Translations under genes and position numbers: made by a program
The notes under the pieces: generated by a model
What the model was told of the DNA's origin: nothing
Databases searched by the model: none
What the model saw: only the letters and a program-made list of their open reading frames with translations
NCBI GenBank assembly: GCA_009928855.1
Contig: SABV01000011.1
Span: 1-32,830 of the forward strand
Reading direction: 5' to 3'
From: Erysipelotrichia bacterium
GTDB taxonomy: Bacteria > Muiribacteriota > Ozemobacteria > Ozemobacterales > Ozemobacteraceae
Length of the DNA stretch: 32,830 nt
Part shown: piece after piece, positions 17,385-26,863 of the stretch
Numbering within the stretch: the stretch's first letter is position 1
Layout: each line of letters starts with the position of its first letter

Positions 17385-18413
17385 ATGAGAAAACTCTTAT
17401 CTGTGCTGGTTATGATGATTTTATGTATTGCATCGCCCCTTTTGGCCGAATTCTGCCATAATTGCGGTAAAGAGCTGCCCGGGGCCGCTAATTTTTGCCC
17501 CGGTTGTGGGAAGGCTGTTGCCGGAGTTTTTGAGACTGCCAGCCCGCCTGCTGTAGAGCCGGTTAAGACAGAGCCGGCTATGGCCGGTGAAACTGTGCTC
17601 AACGAGTCTTCGCTGGTTGATTATGAAAATATTAATCAAATAGAGCTTTTGCTTACAACCACCAGTAGCACGGTCGCTATGCACCAGGCTGATAAATTGC
17701 GTCGCCAGAACGATGGCCGCATGAAGATTATTGAGGGTAATTATCGCTATTTCAGCCCTTATCGTCGTAAATTGCATGATCTGCATGTTCAGAAACTTGC
17801 TGCGCTTGAAGATTATATTAAAGCCTGGAAACGCTCAGAGTATGGCCCTGATCGCGTGCAGGCTCTTGCCGAAAAAGACAAGGCGTTGTTTGTGCTTTCA
17901 AAAACCAACGAGGCTCTCGATACCTTGCTGACCGGTGGCGGCAGTCTTTCTTCTATTGCCAGTGTTGAAGATATGGAAAAAAGATTGCGTAAAACAACTG
18001 CCAATTTTGTCGTGACTTCTTCATATCTGATGGTTGGTAATCAGCGCCTGAAAAGAGGCGAACCAATATGGGTGATCGACGTGGCCGCTGCTTCTGCAAA
18101 AGTTTTGCACATGGGGCGGGGCTATTATGCAGAACCGGCCTGTGGATGGGTTTCGATTTATGATCTCGAAAGACGAAGCAACTGGCGTTCTGACCCGGCT
18201 TTTTTCTACTCTCCGCCGACGACCGTGATTTACGAAACCAGGCCTCAGCCAACAGTTAAAGTGGTTGTAGTTGGCCAAAGACATTACCCATACCGCTATG
18301 ATCGTCATGACAGGCGTGGCGGGCATGACAAACACGATAAACATCGCCGGGACGGCCCCGATGACCATCGTCGTCGCTATGATCATATCATAATCGACCC
18401 GCGCTTCTGGTAA
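17385..18413 (+). CDS. secreted zinc-ribbon protein with His/Arg/Asp-rich tail
   Basis: A 342-residue protein. The signal peptide (about 1-21) is followed at once by a double CxxC zinc ribbon, CHNCGKELPGAANFCPGCGK (residues about 23-42), the type usually found in cytoplasmic proteins. A helical region (about 95-200) precedes a small SH3-like segment (about 210-265, LMVGNQRLKRGEPIWVID and GWVSIYDL). The last 40 residues are dense in His, Arg and Asp (RHDRRGGHDKHDKHRRD) and could bind metal or polyanions. I chose the ATG at 17385 over the in-frame ATG at 17352 because it follows AAGGA and begins the signal peptide directly. The gene runs convergently into the propeller gene 38 bp away with no terminator visible between them. 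Confidence 0.82.
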   Translation: MRKLLSVLVMMILCIASPLLAEFCHNCGKELPGAANFCPGCGKAVAGVFETASPPAVEPVKTEPAMAGETVLNESSLVDYENINQIELLLTTTSSTVAMHQADKLRRQNDGRMKIIEGNYRYFSPYRRKLHDLHVQKLAALEDYIKAWKRSEYGPDRVQALAEKDKALFVLSKTNEALDTLLTGGGSLSSIASVEDMEKRLRKTTANFVVTSSYLMVGNQRLKRGEPIWVIDVAAASAKVLHMGRGYYAEPACGWVSIYDLERRSNWRSDPAFFYSPPTTVIYETRPQPTVKVVVVGQRHYPYRYDRHDRRGGHDKHDKHRRDGPDDHRRRYDHIIIDPRFW

Positions 18414-18451
18414 AGTAAAAGCAGGCAGCAATATGGCGGCCCAGGTTCTTC

Positions 18452-20809
18452 TCAGCGCGGCACCAGTAAGCGGCGGACCCTGATGTTGCTTGTGGTCCAG
18501 ACGTATTCGTTGTCGATAAAAATGTTTCTTATTCCGGCCATTTTCCATTTATCCCAGGTCAGACCATCGAAAAAGTGCATTGAAGAACCATCGATATCAA
18601 GTTCGGCCACGCGCTTTGTTCCATCGGGGGCGGTGTAGACATTGGGCGGCTGATCTGACCCGTTCAAAAGCGGGTTAAGATCAAAATCGTCGGCGAGTTC
18701 ATCACAGGCGACCCATACGCCCAGCGGCGCGCCGGTATTGAGCGGCAAAGCGCCAACAGCTGTTATGTGATTTGACTCAAACCTGGCGTTGCCACGGGTG
18801 TAAGAATAGACATTGCCTTCGGGAGTTACACGAAAAAGGCCGCCGGTTGAGCCGATCCAGAGGTTGCCTTCGGGGCCGCTGTCGAGGCAGGTATAACGTC
18901 TTTCTCCGCCAAGCCCTATTTTGCTGAAGAACTCGCCATCCCATGCGCTGATTCCTTTGTTATGGCGAATGACCAGCATTTTGCCCTGAGCTGAATTCCA
19001 CTGGGTAAAACCTCTTACATCACTGGCTGGCAGACCATTGTAGATGTTGTAATTTTTCCACTCGAATGGATCTTTTTTCATGTTTTCTGATGCCGGGTTT
19101 GTCAGAATAAAAAAACCGTCGCCGTCTGTGCCGACGTAGATGTAATTCTGCGAATACCAGACCACGTTAAGTTTGGTGCCGTCTGCCCATGGCACGTATT
19201 TGTCGAGCATCTGCCAGTCAAAAACTTCGACCTTCTGACTTTTGCTGCCTTTTTTTACGACCTTCTTTTTCACGCGCATCCGTGCCAGGCGCTTGCCGTC
19301 AAAGATTACCCACAGATAGTCGCTGTTTTTATCTATGGTTATACATGTTACTTTTTGCGAGGGTATCTGGTAAAGATCGGTTGCCGAATCTGGGGCATCG
19401 TAAAACAGATATTCTTTTGTAAAAAGCTGCCAGTAGCCGCGTAGAGCCTCTTCTTTAACTGCATCGACAGGAAGTTCTGGTTCTGTGTCGTCAATTTCTG
19501 AAGCCGTGTCAGCCTGAGTCTGTTCAAGTTTTGAGTTCGTTTCGGGAAAGCTCTGCTCGGCAAAGTTTTTGGGAAAACTGCCTGATTTCCAGCGGGTAAT
19601 GCCGTGAAAATGCGAGAACCAGTAGTTATTGCCTTTGACTATCTGAAAAAAAGGCACCATCGCAGCGTAAAGAGGCGGAAAAGGAAAAAGAGTCTTTGCA
19701 TATTTGTTGCCGATGCCTTCTTTTTTGAATTCATCATGATAATGTGAATCAAGATGAATCAGCACCAGTCCGGCATCTGTGCATACCACGAGCAGGCGGC
19801 CGATAATATACAAGCGATTAATGCAATCTGAGGGCAGGGTGGTGTTTACCGAAAGATACTGTGTCCATTTGCCGCGCTGAAAGCGCCATAATCCGTTATT
19901 GCGCGTTCCCACAAAAAGAGAGCGCTTCATAAGAAAAGCAAAAAGATTCTGCTCGTCATCTGTCATTTCGGGTTTGTCGAGCAGGGCAAAGATTTCGTCT
20001 GGCTCTTTTACGGCCACAACACAGTTTAACCAGGGATCTTCTATCGGTAACGTGATTTCGTGCTGTGTGCTGTTGTTTTTTATCAGGCACAGGTGAGCCG
20101 GCGTAACTGCCAGCGTGTGCAGTTCGCGTGATTTGCCTTCGTAGATATAGAAGTCGTTTATCCATGATTCAGGGGTGCCGTCAACGGCATTTGCTAAAAA
20201 CTCGCTGGCTCCTGAAATTTCGATCAGGCCACCGCCACGGGTGCTGAACCAGCCACGGTTAGCGTCAAGCATCGCCAGTCCCGATATTCCCACTGATTTG
20301 ATTTTAAAGCCGCCGGCATCAGGCCCGGCATCGTAGTTGACAGGCACAAAACTTGCCATGCCGGTCGCCGGCAGCACTGCGCGGGCTACGTATCCGCCAA
20401 AACAGCCGATAAAGATATGCTCATCTTTTATCTGCACACGATCAATATCGATTGTTGGAATCTGGTTGCCTGCGTCGTGTATGTAAATATTTTTGCCCTG
20501 TACGCTTACCAGGCCGCGCCCCGTAGCAAGCCATATATGGCCATACCTGTCAAAAGCAATGTCTTTGACAGGTGTTGATGCCACTTCGTCAGGCAGTTTT
20601 AACGTGGCCCATGAGCCGGTTTCGCCGCTGTATATGCTTGCGCCCTGATCAGTGCCCACGGCCATGATTGTTTTAAAAGAGGCGTAGCAATTGACGATCT
20701 TGCCACATAAGCCATTAGATTCATTAAATACCTGCCAGGTTGAAGCTTCTGTCACTGCTGGCAGAAATAGAGTCAGAAAAAGCCAGACGCCCCAAAAAAC
20801 TCTGCTCAA
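18452..20809 (-). CDS. large secreted beta-propeller protein (regulator-propeller type)
   Basis: A 785-residue exported protein made of many short 'W.. ..G.g.v' blades. An example is DIAFDRYGHIWLATGRGLVSV, matching the two-component-regulator propeller repeat found in the sensor domains of hybrid histidine kinases. Further blades are LWIGSTGGLFRVTPEGNVYSY and LWVIFDGKRLARM. No kinase, HTH or membrane output domain follows, so it stands alone outside the cytoplasm. A Glu/Asp/Thr-rich insert lies mid-protein (near + 19441-19560). I place the start at the TTG at 20809: GGAGA is 6 bp upstream and the signal peptide follows directly. The in-frame ATG at 20866 lies upstream of the predicted transcription start. 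It has its own promoter. Confidence 0.82.
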   Translation of the reverse strand: MSRVFWGVWLFLTLFLPAVTEASTWQVFNESNGLCGKIVNCYASFKTIMAVGTDQGASIYSGETGSWATLKLPDEVASTPVKDIAFDRYGHIWLATGRGLVSVQGKNIYIHDAGNQIPTIDIDRVQIKDEHIFIGCFGGYVARAVLPATGMASFVPVNYDAGPDAGGFKIKSVGISGLAMLDANRGWFSTRGGGLIEISGASEFLANAVDGTPESWINDFYIYEGKSRELHTLAVTPAHLCLIKNNSTQHEITLPIEDPWLNCVVAVKEPDEIFALLDKPEMTDDEQNLFAFLMKRSLFVGTRNNGLWRFQRGKWTQYLSVNTTLPSDCINRLYIIGRLLVVCTDAGLVLIHLDSHYHDEFKKEGIGNKYAKTLFPFPPLYAAMVPFFQIVKGNNYWFSHFHGITRWKSGSFPKNFAEQSFPETNSKLEQTQADTASEIDDTEPELPVDAVKEEALRGYWQLFTKEYLFYDAPDSATDLYQIPSQKVTCITIDKNSDYLWVIFDGKRLARMRVKKKVVKKGSKSQKVEVFDWQMLDKYVPWADGTKLNVVWYSQNYIYVGTDGDGFFILTNPASENMKKDPFEWKNYNIYNGLPASDVRGFTQWNSAQGKMLVIRHNKGISAWDGEFFSKIGLGGERRYTCLDSGPEGNLWIGSTGGLFRVTPEGNVYSYTRGNARFESNHITAVGALPLNTGAPLGVWVACDELADDFDLNPLLNGSDQPPNVYTAPDGTKRVAELDIDGSSMHFFDGLTWDKWKMAGIRNIFIDNEYVWTTSNIRVRRLLVPR

Positions 20810-20854
20810 GTTGGTTCTCCATGTGTTCAAAAGATGTGTTTTATATGTGAAAGA

Positions 20855-20881
20855 ATTATAACACATACCTTTGGGTGTCGA
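20855..20881 (-). promoter_or_regulatory. candidate promoter of the beta-propeller gene
   Basis: On the - strand a perfect TATAAT (20860-20855) is preceded after 15 bp by TCGACA (20881-20876, 5 of 6). The spacing is short but usable. Transcription from about 20848 would begin downstream of the ATG at 20866, which supports the TTG start at 20809. Confidence 0.5.
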
Positions 20882-20982
20882 TTAAATCGTGATTCTCGTG
20901 ATCATGCCGGTTATACAATGATTTGTTGCTTTACTCCGATAATGAGGGCTTTTACTGCTGCTGAAACGGTTTTGGGTGACAA

Positions 20983-21014
20983 AAATGGGCATTCACCTGT
21001 GTGAATGCCCATTT
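20983..21014 (-). terminator. rho-independent terminator of the activase operon
   Basis: A perfect inverted repeat, AAATGGGCATTCAC (20983-20996) and GTGAATGCCCATTT (21001-21014), gives a 14-bp stem with a 4-nt loop. On the - strand it is followed by a T-run and lies 37 bp after the activase stop. On the + strand it has no U-tract. Confidence 0.92.
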
Positions 21015-21051
21015 CATGATGTGTTGCGTAAAAACCTATTTGTAGGCTGGT

Positions 21052-24000
21052 TTAGGCTTTTCGGCCATTCTTTTCGAGATTCTGTTTGGCCTGAAAAACG
21101 AAGGTCGCGAGGTTGGTTTCGCGGTTTGGCAGAATGCTTCCATCGTAGACCATATCTACAAATGGAGCTTGTTTGCGCATGTGAACCTTGAGAATTGCGC
21201 TGGCAATGGTGCTTGGCATACAGGTGAACGGCATTGAGTTAACTACGCCATTAAAACCTTCTTTGGCGAATGCCAGTGCGCCGCCAATGCTGAGAATTGC
21301 TTCGCCGTTGATATGATTCGAGAAAATGTCGTCAACTTCATGCAATATATGCTCTGTTGAATGGTCGAAACGGTTCTTCAGCAGATTTGCAAACGGCTGA
21401 GAAATGAACTTGGCCACCAGTCTTTGATATTTGGCAGTGAGCCAGAATTTTGCAGTTTCGCCAAGATTGCCAAGATTTTTCTGGCGCTTAAAGGCTGCCC
21501 TTGCTTCTTCTATTCCTGTGTGAGTCGTGTATTCAACCCATTCTGCGACCGAAGAGGTGTAGGTTTCACAGCCCATCTCTTCGAGGGTGCGCACCAGTTG
21601 TTGGTTGCTTTCTTTATGAGTTCTTACGAAGATTTCGCCGACAATGCCGATCAAAGGCTTCTGGTCGTTAATTTTCTCTATTGCGGCAAAGGCGCGGGCC
21701 GCTTTTTTAGACGCTTTGATCAGTTGCAGTCCGCCGCCGGCTTCGATTGCATCGATGCCTGATTTCATCGCATCTTCAAAGGCCTTGTCGGCTGAACCTT
21801 TTATTTTTTCGTAAGGTCTGACGTGCCAGAGAGCTTTTTCGACAAGATCAGAATAAACAATCGCCTGCCATGCAAGCTGTCTGAAACGCAGTGCCTGATC
21901 GTCGTTGAAGTAGCCACTGAAACGGTAACTGTCTTCTGAACTTGGCGAAAGAATCGGCACATTCACATATTTGTATTTGTCCAGCAGAATGCGGTGCAGG
22001 CGCGTATATTGCCCAAATCGGCACGGGCCTTCAGTTTCTGGCATGAAAAATGCCAGGCCGTTGTTTACATCCATGCCTTCTGCCATGTGACGATCAATCA
22101 CATCGAACATATCGCCGGTAGTGACGATGCATGGAAAACACTCTTTGCCGGAAGTGTGTTTTTTACCGAATTCTAAACCTGCATTCGTGTAAGTTGGCAT
22201 TACATCGGCTTTGCAGCCAAGATGCCTGAATGCGGCCGCCAGACAACGCGCACCTTCGGCCATTTTGGGTAGATACAGCGTGCGTTCTGTTAAAGGCGCA
22301 GTTGATTTGCGCGGTACAAAGTTAATGTCTTTGCTTGCCAGCACCGTGACCTGTGTCTGGTTCTTTATCGCATCAATAAACGCCAGAAGTCGAGTTTCGA
22401 CCCCGGCGCCGGCAGAGTGTTCGTCGAGTTCAAGTTCGAGATAAGGTCTGCCGGTGCGGTTCATTTCGTGGTTGAAGAAATGGAGCACAAACGAATCGGG
22501 GCCACACGAAAAACTTGTCAGATACAGGCCGAACAGGCGTGGGTCGCGGTTTATAAGCTTGGCGGCCTGCAAAATACGATTGCCAAAGCCCCAATACATA
22601 TTAGGGTATTCAGATTCAACATCTATGCCTGAGAGGTCTAAAAACTCCTGTGGAATAGCATGAACCCCGAGTCTGCTGAATGTGGCGAAAAGATTCAGGT
22701 TGGTGCGCGAATCGTAAGCGCTGTATGGCCGGCCGATCACCACTATTGCGCGGCGGTCTCCGAGATTTTTGAGAATTTCGCGGCCAACGCGCTTTATGTC
22801 TGCATCAAACTGATTGAGAGCCGCCATTGATTCGTCGTAAGCTTTGCTAAACTCTACGTCGCTGAAGCGTAGCCCGAGACGTCTGAATTCTTCGGCAAAT
22901 GACAGGTGCATGTCGATTTTGCCTTTTTTAAAATAAACCGCCGGTTTGATGACTTTGCGTGAGTCAAGACCCAGCGCAGCTATAAGCATATAGGTATTAG
23001 CTTCGACATATGGGCAGTAAAATGAATTGTTGCCCTGGTTCGATTCCATTTCGATAAGCATCGGCATGAACAGATAGTCGCACTGACCTTTGAGTGTTGC
23101 CGCATGGCCATGTGATATCTTGACCGGGAAACACGCCTCGCAGGTCATGGCTGATATGCCACGGTCAACGATTTCGTTGTTGGTTTCGGGGCTTATAACC
23201 ACTTCATACCCCATGCGCGTCAGCAGATGAACCCAGAACAGGCCGAGCTGATGGAACCCGAGTGCCCGCGGAATGCCGATTACCGGTTTGCCGGTTTTTT
23301 CTGCCGGGGCCGCTTCGCCAACGACGCGATAGAGGCCTTTCATGTGCTTAAAGTAAAGTTCCTGTCTGACTCTATTGAAGTCGGGCGCACGTTTGCCTAC
23401 CTGCTGGCGAGATTCATACATGCCGCAGTCGCCGCCATAAATGGCTTCATCACTGCCCACTTTGTAAATTTGCAGTTTACACTGATTATGGCAGTTCGGA
23501 TTGCGCTGGCAGATTTCTTCGTCATGCACAAACGGCTGCTCTACAACTCCCCATCCTCTGAATCTGGTTTTAAATGCTTCTCCGGCAGCTGTTTTTGCTT
23601 TTATTTCGTCCATGGCATGCAGCGCTGCGCCGATCCCGCCCATTACTTCGCGGTGGGGAAGTGTTATGATAGGCTTGCCAACAATGCGTTCAAAGGCTGC
23701 AACTACAGATTTGTTCAACGATGGCCCACCCTGAAAGCTTATTCTGCGGCCAATTTTGCCATCTTGAACCACGCGATTCAGATAATTATGAACGACTGCC
23801 TGAGAAAGCCCTGCCAGCAAGTCTTCTACGGCTCCGCCCATCTGCAGATATGACATCAGGTCTGATTCCATGTAAACAGTGCAGCGTTCTGTCAGACGGT
23901 ATGGAGCTTTGGCTTTCATGGCCATTGTTTCGTATTCGCCAACAATGTTTATGCCAAGCTTATTGGCCGTTTCTTCGAGAAAACTGCCGGTGCCGGCTGC

Positions 24001-25383
24001 ACAGACTTTATTCATGCGGAAATCGACCACATAGCCGTTTCCGAGGGCTGTATATTTGGCATCCTGCCCGCCCAGCTCAAAAATAGTGTCTACTTCTGGT
24101 TCAAAGTGGGTGGTGCCACGGGCGTGTGCGGTGACCTCATTGACAACGTCATCTGCACCGACAAACAGGTTGGCTACTTCGCGCCCTGAGCCAGTGGTTC
24201 CGACGCCGACTACATTGACCCGTGAGACGTCGATGGTCTCGACACAGTTGCGCAAGGCTTTTTTGATAGCAACTACCGGTTGACCCTCAGTTGAGATGTA
24301 ACATTTATATACTACGCGTCCTTCCGGGGTGATCAAAACCAGTTTCGTGGTTGTCGAACCAATGTCATAGCCCATATAAACATCAACTTTGCCCTTGCCT
24401 GACGGCAATCCATCTGCCTTGCCGCATTCTGCAAATGGGTGGAGATTTAGAGCCAGAGGTTCAGTGCGCACTGCGGCAAAAGCCTCAGAGGCTTTAAGCT
24501 GGTTTATCTGAGTCGCAGTAACCGCTTGCCCGCGGTTGCTGCTTATAGCGTTGAGGATTGCGCCAAGGGCTCCCACGCTGGTGTAGTGATCCGGGACGGT
24601 TACTTTTAACCCAAGGATTCGCTCAAAAGACTGTCGTGCAAGCTGGTTTGATGCATAGCCGCCAATAAAAGCAACAGGCTCATGCAGCTCGCGATTGTTT
24701 ATCAGTGTTGATTTATAGTTTTTAGCCACACCTTCGTGAAGCCCCGAAATTATGTGGCGTATCGGTATGCCCTTATTCTGGAGGTGAATCATGTCTGATT
24801 TGGTAAACACTGTGCAGCGGCAGGCAACGCTGGCGGGGCAGTCAGACTTGCGGCCTTCTTCCATGAAACGCATCAAAATTGACTCCATGCGTTTCTGGGG
24901 ATCAGTTATATTGTTGAACTCTTCGACGTCAGAAAAAATGCGCTCGGCCTGCTGATCGATAAAACTGCCGGTGCCGGCGGCGCAGGCTTCATTGAGTTTG
25001 AAATCGTCGAGTATAAAACTTTTTTCGCCTGGTGTAAGAACCAGCAGAGCCGAATCGTGACCGCCAATTGATATTACTGTGCGGGCTTCAGGCATCAATG
25101 CGTGCAGGCCGCGTGTCTGGGCAGTTGTTTCTATCTCAAAGTAGGTTTTAAGTTCTGCTGCCATCGCTTTGCCGTGAGTGCCGGTAAAGGCAACGCGCTC
25201 AATATTTTCGCGACCGTATTTATTTTCGATCTGACTCAATATTCGGCCGCAAAGCTCAAGTGTGCGGCCAAAATGTCGATGATACGGAAATTCTTCTATA
25301 AGGTGCGAGTCTGAATCGCAGACTACTGCGTTTATGCTGACTGATCCTATATCAAAACCTATATTAAGTTTTCTATTTTTCAT
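21052..25383 (-). CDS. giant acyl-CoA dehydratase activase (BadF/HgdC-type) with fused DUF2229 and HgdB-like parts
   Basis: A 1443-residue cytoplasmic iron-sulfur protein. An N-terminal BadF/BcrA ATPase domain has IGFDIGSVS, IGGHDSA, ACAAGTGSFIDQ and CRCTVFTKSD. A second ATPase domain from about residue 336 has YDIGSTTTK, LGGQDAKY, VCAAGTGSFLEE and ERCTVYMESD. A cysteine segment with CQRNPNCHNQC and GGDCGMY comes next (about 621-660), then a DUF2229 part (GIPRALGFHQLG, TCEACFPVK). The C-terminal HgdB-like portion has KECFPC and GPCRFGQYTR. Classical activators use ATP to inject a low-potential electron into 2-hydroxyacyl-CoA dehydratases; the substrate of these giant fusions is uncertain. The start follows AGGAGG with a 4-bp gap; upstream in-frame codons lack this. 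No separate dehydratase subunit genes are in the window. Confidence 0.94.
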   Translation of the reverse strand: MKNRKLNIGFDIGSVSINAVVCDSDSHLIEEFPYHRHFGRTLELCGRILSQIENKYGRENIERVAFTGTHGKAMAAELKTYFEIETTAQTRGLHALMPEARTVISIGGHDSALLVLTPGEKSFILDDFKLNEACAAGTGSFIDQQAERIFSDVEEFNNITDPQKRMESILMRFMEEGRKSDCPASVACRCTVFTKSDMIHLQNKGIPIRHIISGLHEGVAKNYKSTLINNRELHEPVAFIGGYASNQLARQSFERILGLKVTVPDHYTSVGALGAILNAISSNRGQAVTATQINQLKASEAFAAVRTEPLALNLHPFAECGKADGLPSGKGKVDVYMGYDIGSTTTKLVLITPEGRVVYKCYISTEGQPVVAIKKALRNCVETIDVSRVNVVGVGTTGSGREVANLFVGADDVVNEVTAHARGTTHFEPEVDTIFELGGQDAKYTALGNGYVVDFRMNKVCAAGTGSFLEETANKLGINIVGEYETMAMKAKAPYRLTERCTVYMESDLMSYLQMGGAVEDLLAGLSQAVVHNYLNRVVQDGKIGRRISFQGGPSLNKSVVAAFERIVGKPIITLPHREVMGGIGAALHAMDEIKAKTAAGEAFKTRFRGWGVVEQPFVHDEEICQRNPNCHNQCKLQIYKVGSDEAIYGGDCGMYESRQQVGKRAPDFNRVRQELYFKHMKGLYRVVGEAAPAEKTGKPVIGIPRALGFHQLGLFWVHLLTRMGYEVVISPETNNEIVDRGISAMTCEACFPVKISHGHAATLKGQCDYLFMPMLIEMESNQGNNSFYCPYVEANTYMLIAALGLDSRKVIKPAVYFKKGKIDMHLSFAEEFRRLGLRFSDVEFSKAYDESMAALNQFDADIKRVGREILKNLGDRRAIVVIGRPYSAYDSRTNLNLFATFSRLGVHAIPQEFLDLSGIDVESEYPNMYWGFGNRILQAAKLINRDPRLFGLYLTSFSCGPDSFVLHFFNHEMNRTGRPYLELELDEHSAGAGVETRLLAFIDAIKNQTQVTVLASKDINFVPRKSTAPLTERTLYLPKMAEGARCLAAAFRHLGCKADVMPTYTNAGLEFGKKHTSGKECFPCIVTTGDMFDVIDRHMAEGMDVNNGLAFFMPETEGPCRFGQYTRLHRILLDKYKYVNVPILSPSSEDSYRFSGYFNDDQALRFRQLAWQAIVYSDLVEKALWHVRPYEKIKGSADKAFEDAMKSGIDAIEAGGGLQLIKASKKAARAFAAIEKINDQKPLIGIVGEIFVRTHKESNQQLVRTLEEMGCETYTSSVAEWVEYTTHTGIEEARAAFKRQKNLGNLGETAKFWLTAKYQRLVAKFISQPFANLLKNRFDHSTEHILHEVDDIFSNHINGEAILSIGGALAFAKEGFNGVVNSMPFTCMPSTIASAILKVHMRKQAPFVDMVYDGSILPNRETNLATFVFQAKQNLEKNGRKA

Positions 25384-25434
25384 TTTACCTCCTGAATCGC
25401 GAAGAGCGTCAGACATGATACCACTAAACAGCCG

Positions 25435-25452
25435 CTCAGGCAACAGCCTGAG
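25435..25452 (-). other. small hairpin in the leader of the activase gene
   Basis: CTCAGG (25435-25440) and CCTGAG (25447-25452) form a 6-bp perfect stem with a 6-nt loop in the 109-bp gap between the PQQ-propeller stop and the activase start. No U-tract follows on either strand, so it is not a standard terminator. It may affect RNA processing or be incidental. Confidence 0.3.
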
Positions 25453-25492
25453 ATTGGCTTCAATAGAGGGATGCGTCAGGGGTTTTCGGGGG

Positions 25493-26860
25493 TCAGTTGT
25501 TGTCTGTCGGAAAAGCAGCGCCTGGAAAGACGTTGTCGTCGCTGGCAATAGAATTATTGCCGGTTTTAAGGCTTTTTCCATCAGTGGTTCCACTGGCGGT
25601 TCTGTCTTTCCAGAAGATTATTTTGTCGAATGGGTCGGCTTCGGCTGCTTTAAAATCGGCTTCTTTGGGCGCTGTCGAGTTTTTAGCCGGTAACATTGCA
25701 AATTCACCGTTATAGGCCAGTAGAAGGTCTCCGTGCGGCGTTGCCATCGGCTTCATGAAGAGGCTTTGTCCGGAGTGCATCCAGACGCTTTCTGGTGAAG
25801 ACGTTTCTATGTAGCTGCCAAAGGTGTTGCGTGAGAAAAAAGAGTCTTTATGGGTTATAAAAACGCCTTTTTTAAAGGGAAAGACATTGTATATGTCTTC
25901 CAGGTTGCGGTGCCACAGCAGTGCGCCGGTTTGGAGATCAAGACAGCGAAGATTCTTTTTGTCTGCTACCAGCAGCTTATTTTCGTATCTTGCCGCCCCG
26001 GTAAAACCTGATTGCATGGTAGTTGCCCATGAGTTTCCGGTCATAAGTGACATGCATATGAGTCTTGACCCGCCAGATGCAAGCATGATAAGAGTTTCGT
26101 CGATTACCTGAACTGCTTTAAGGCCCTTTACCGGATGTTTGTACCTCATAGATCCGGTTTCCTGTTCAATAACCAGGATTTCACCTTCGTTTGAGGTGAG
26201 TATGCACAGGCCTTGAACAAAAAGTGGATCGTCTGAGCTGAGCGCTTCTTTCATGGTCCAGAGGGTTGAGCCATCGCTTTTGCTGATGGCGGTAGCTTTC
26301 CATTGGGGTGTTTTCAGGTCTTTAAAGCCATGAAGACAGATTATAACATCGTCTGCCGCATAATTAACGAGCGCATCCGTGAATGTTTTATCCCATACTG
26401 CTTCGCCTGTCTGGCTGTTGAGGCAGAATAGAGAATTCTGGCTCGATTGAATAAGAAAATTTTCTTCGTCTATTTTAAGCGGCGCCATTTTGAATGGCTC
26501 TACGGTGCCTGTTTCCCAGGCAATTTTGAGATCTGGCAGTGAAAACCCACGTATAACTTTGGCATAATCGCCCAGCACAATCATTTTATCGAAAACTACC
26601 GGCGAAAACGGCAACATGGTCATTCTTACAGACTCGGCAACATGCTTCCCATTGCTGTCGATGCTATGGAGTTTAAAGACACGCTTGCCTTTGTCGCCTG
26701 CCATAAAAACGTAATTGTCGCCCGCCATAACCGGTTCAGAATATATTTTTGCCGGAATCTGATTTTGCCAGACCGGCGGCGTCGAAGGGCGCGAACCAAT
26801 CAGGTGAAAGGCTGCTATTCCCGCAACTATAAGTATTGTGCCTATCAGCGTCTTAGACAT
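25493..26860 (-). CDS. membrane-anchored PQQ-type beta-propeller protein
   Basis: A 455-residue protein with an uncleaved N-terminal anchor (hydrophobic residues about 4-22) and an extracytoplasmic eight-bladed-type propeller. Blade motifs of the PQQ/BamB kind recur: SQNSLFCLNSQTGEAVWDK, EGEILVIEQETGSMRYK, KKNLRCLDLQTGALLWHR. No cofactor-binding residues of quinoprotein dehydrogenases were recognised and no lipobox Cys is present, so it is not BamB itself. The last 60 residues are low-complexity Ser/Asn/Ala-rich. It begins 3 bp after the stop of the cytidylate-kinase-like gene and precedes the activase gene by 109 bp, so the three are probably co-transcribed. Function is unknown; a binding or scaffold role in the envelope is likely. 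Confidence 0.85.
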   Translation of the reverse strand: MSKTLIGTILIVAGIAAFHLIGSRPSTPPVWQNQIPAKIYSEPVMAGDNYVFMAGDKGKRVFKLHSIDSNGKHVAESVRMTMLPFSPVVFDKMIVLGDYAKVIRGFSLPDLKIAWETGTVEPFKMAPLKIDEENFLIQSSQNSLFCLNSQTGEAVWDKTFTDALVNYAADDVIICLHGFKDLKTPQWKATAISKSDGSTLWTMKEALSSDDPLFVQGLCILTSNEGEILVIEQETGSMRYKHPVKGLKAVQVIDETLIMLASGGSRLICMSLMTGNSWATTMQSGFTGAARYENKLLVADKKNLRCLDLQTGALLWHRNLEDIYNVFPFKKGVFITHKDSFFSRNTFGSYIETSSPESVWMHSGQSLFMKPMATPHGDLLLAYNGEFAMLPAKNSTAPKEADFKAAEADPFDKIIFWKDRTASGTTDGKSLKTGNNSIASDDNVFPGAAFPTDNN

Positions 26861-26863
26861 ATA

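Noticed and set aside
23227-23853. 208-codon + strand open frame
   Set aside because: Antisense to a conserved part of the activase (DUF2229/cysteine segment); no ribosome site and no recognisable family.
25384-25593. 70-residue N-terminal extension of the activase
   Set aside because: It would overlap the end of the PQQ-propeller gene; the ATG at 25383 has AGGAGG and starts directly at the ATPase domain.
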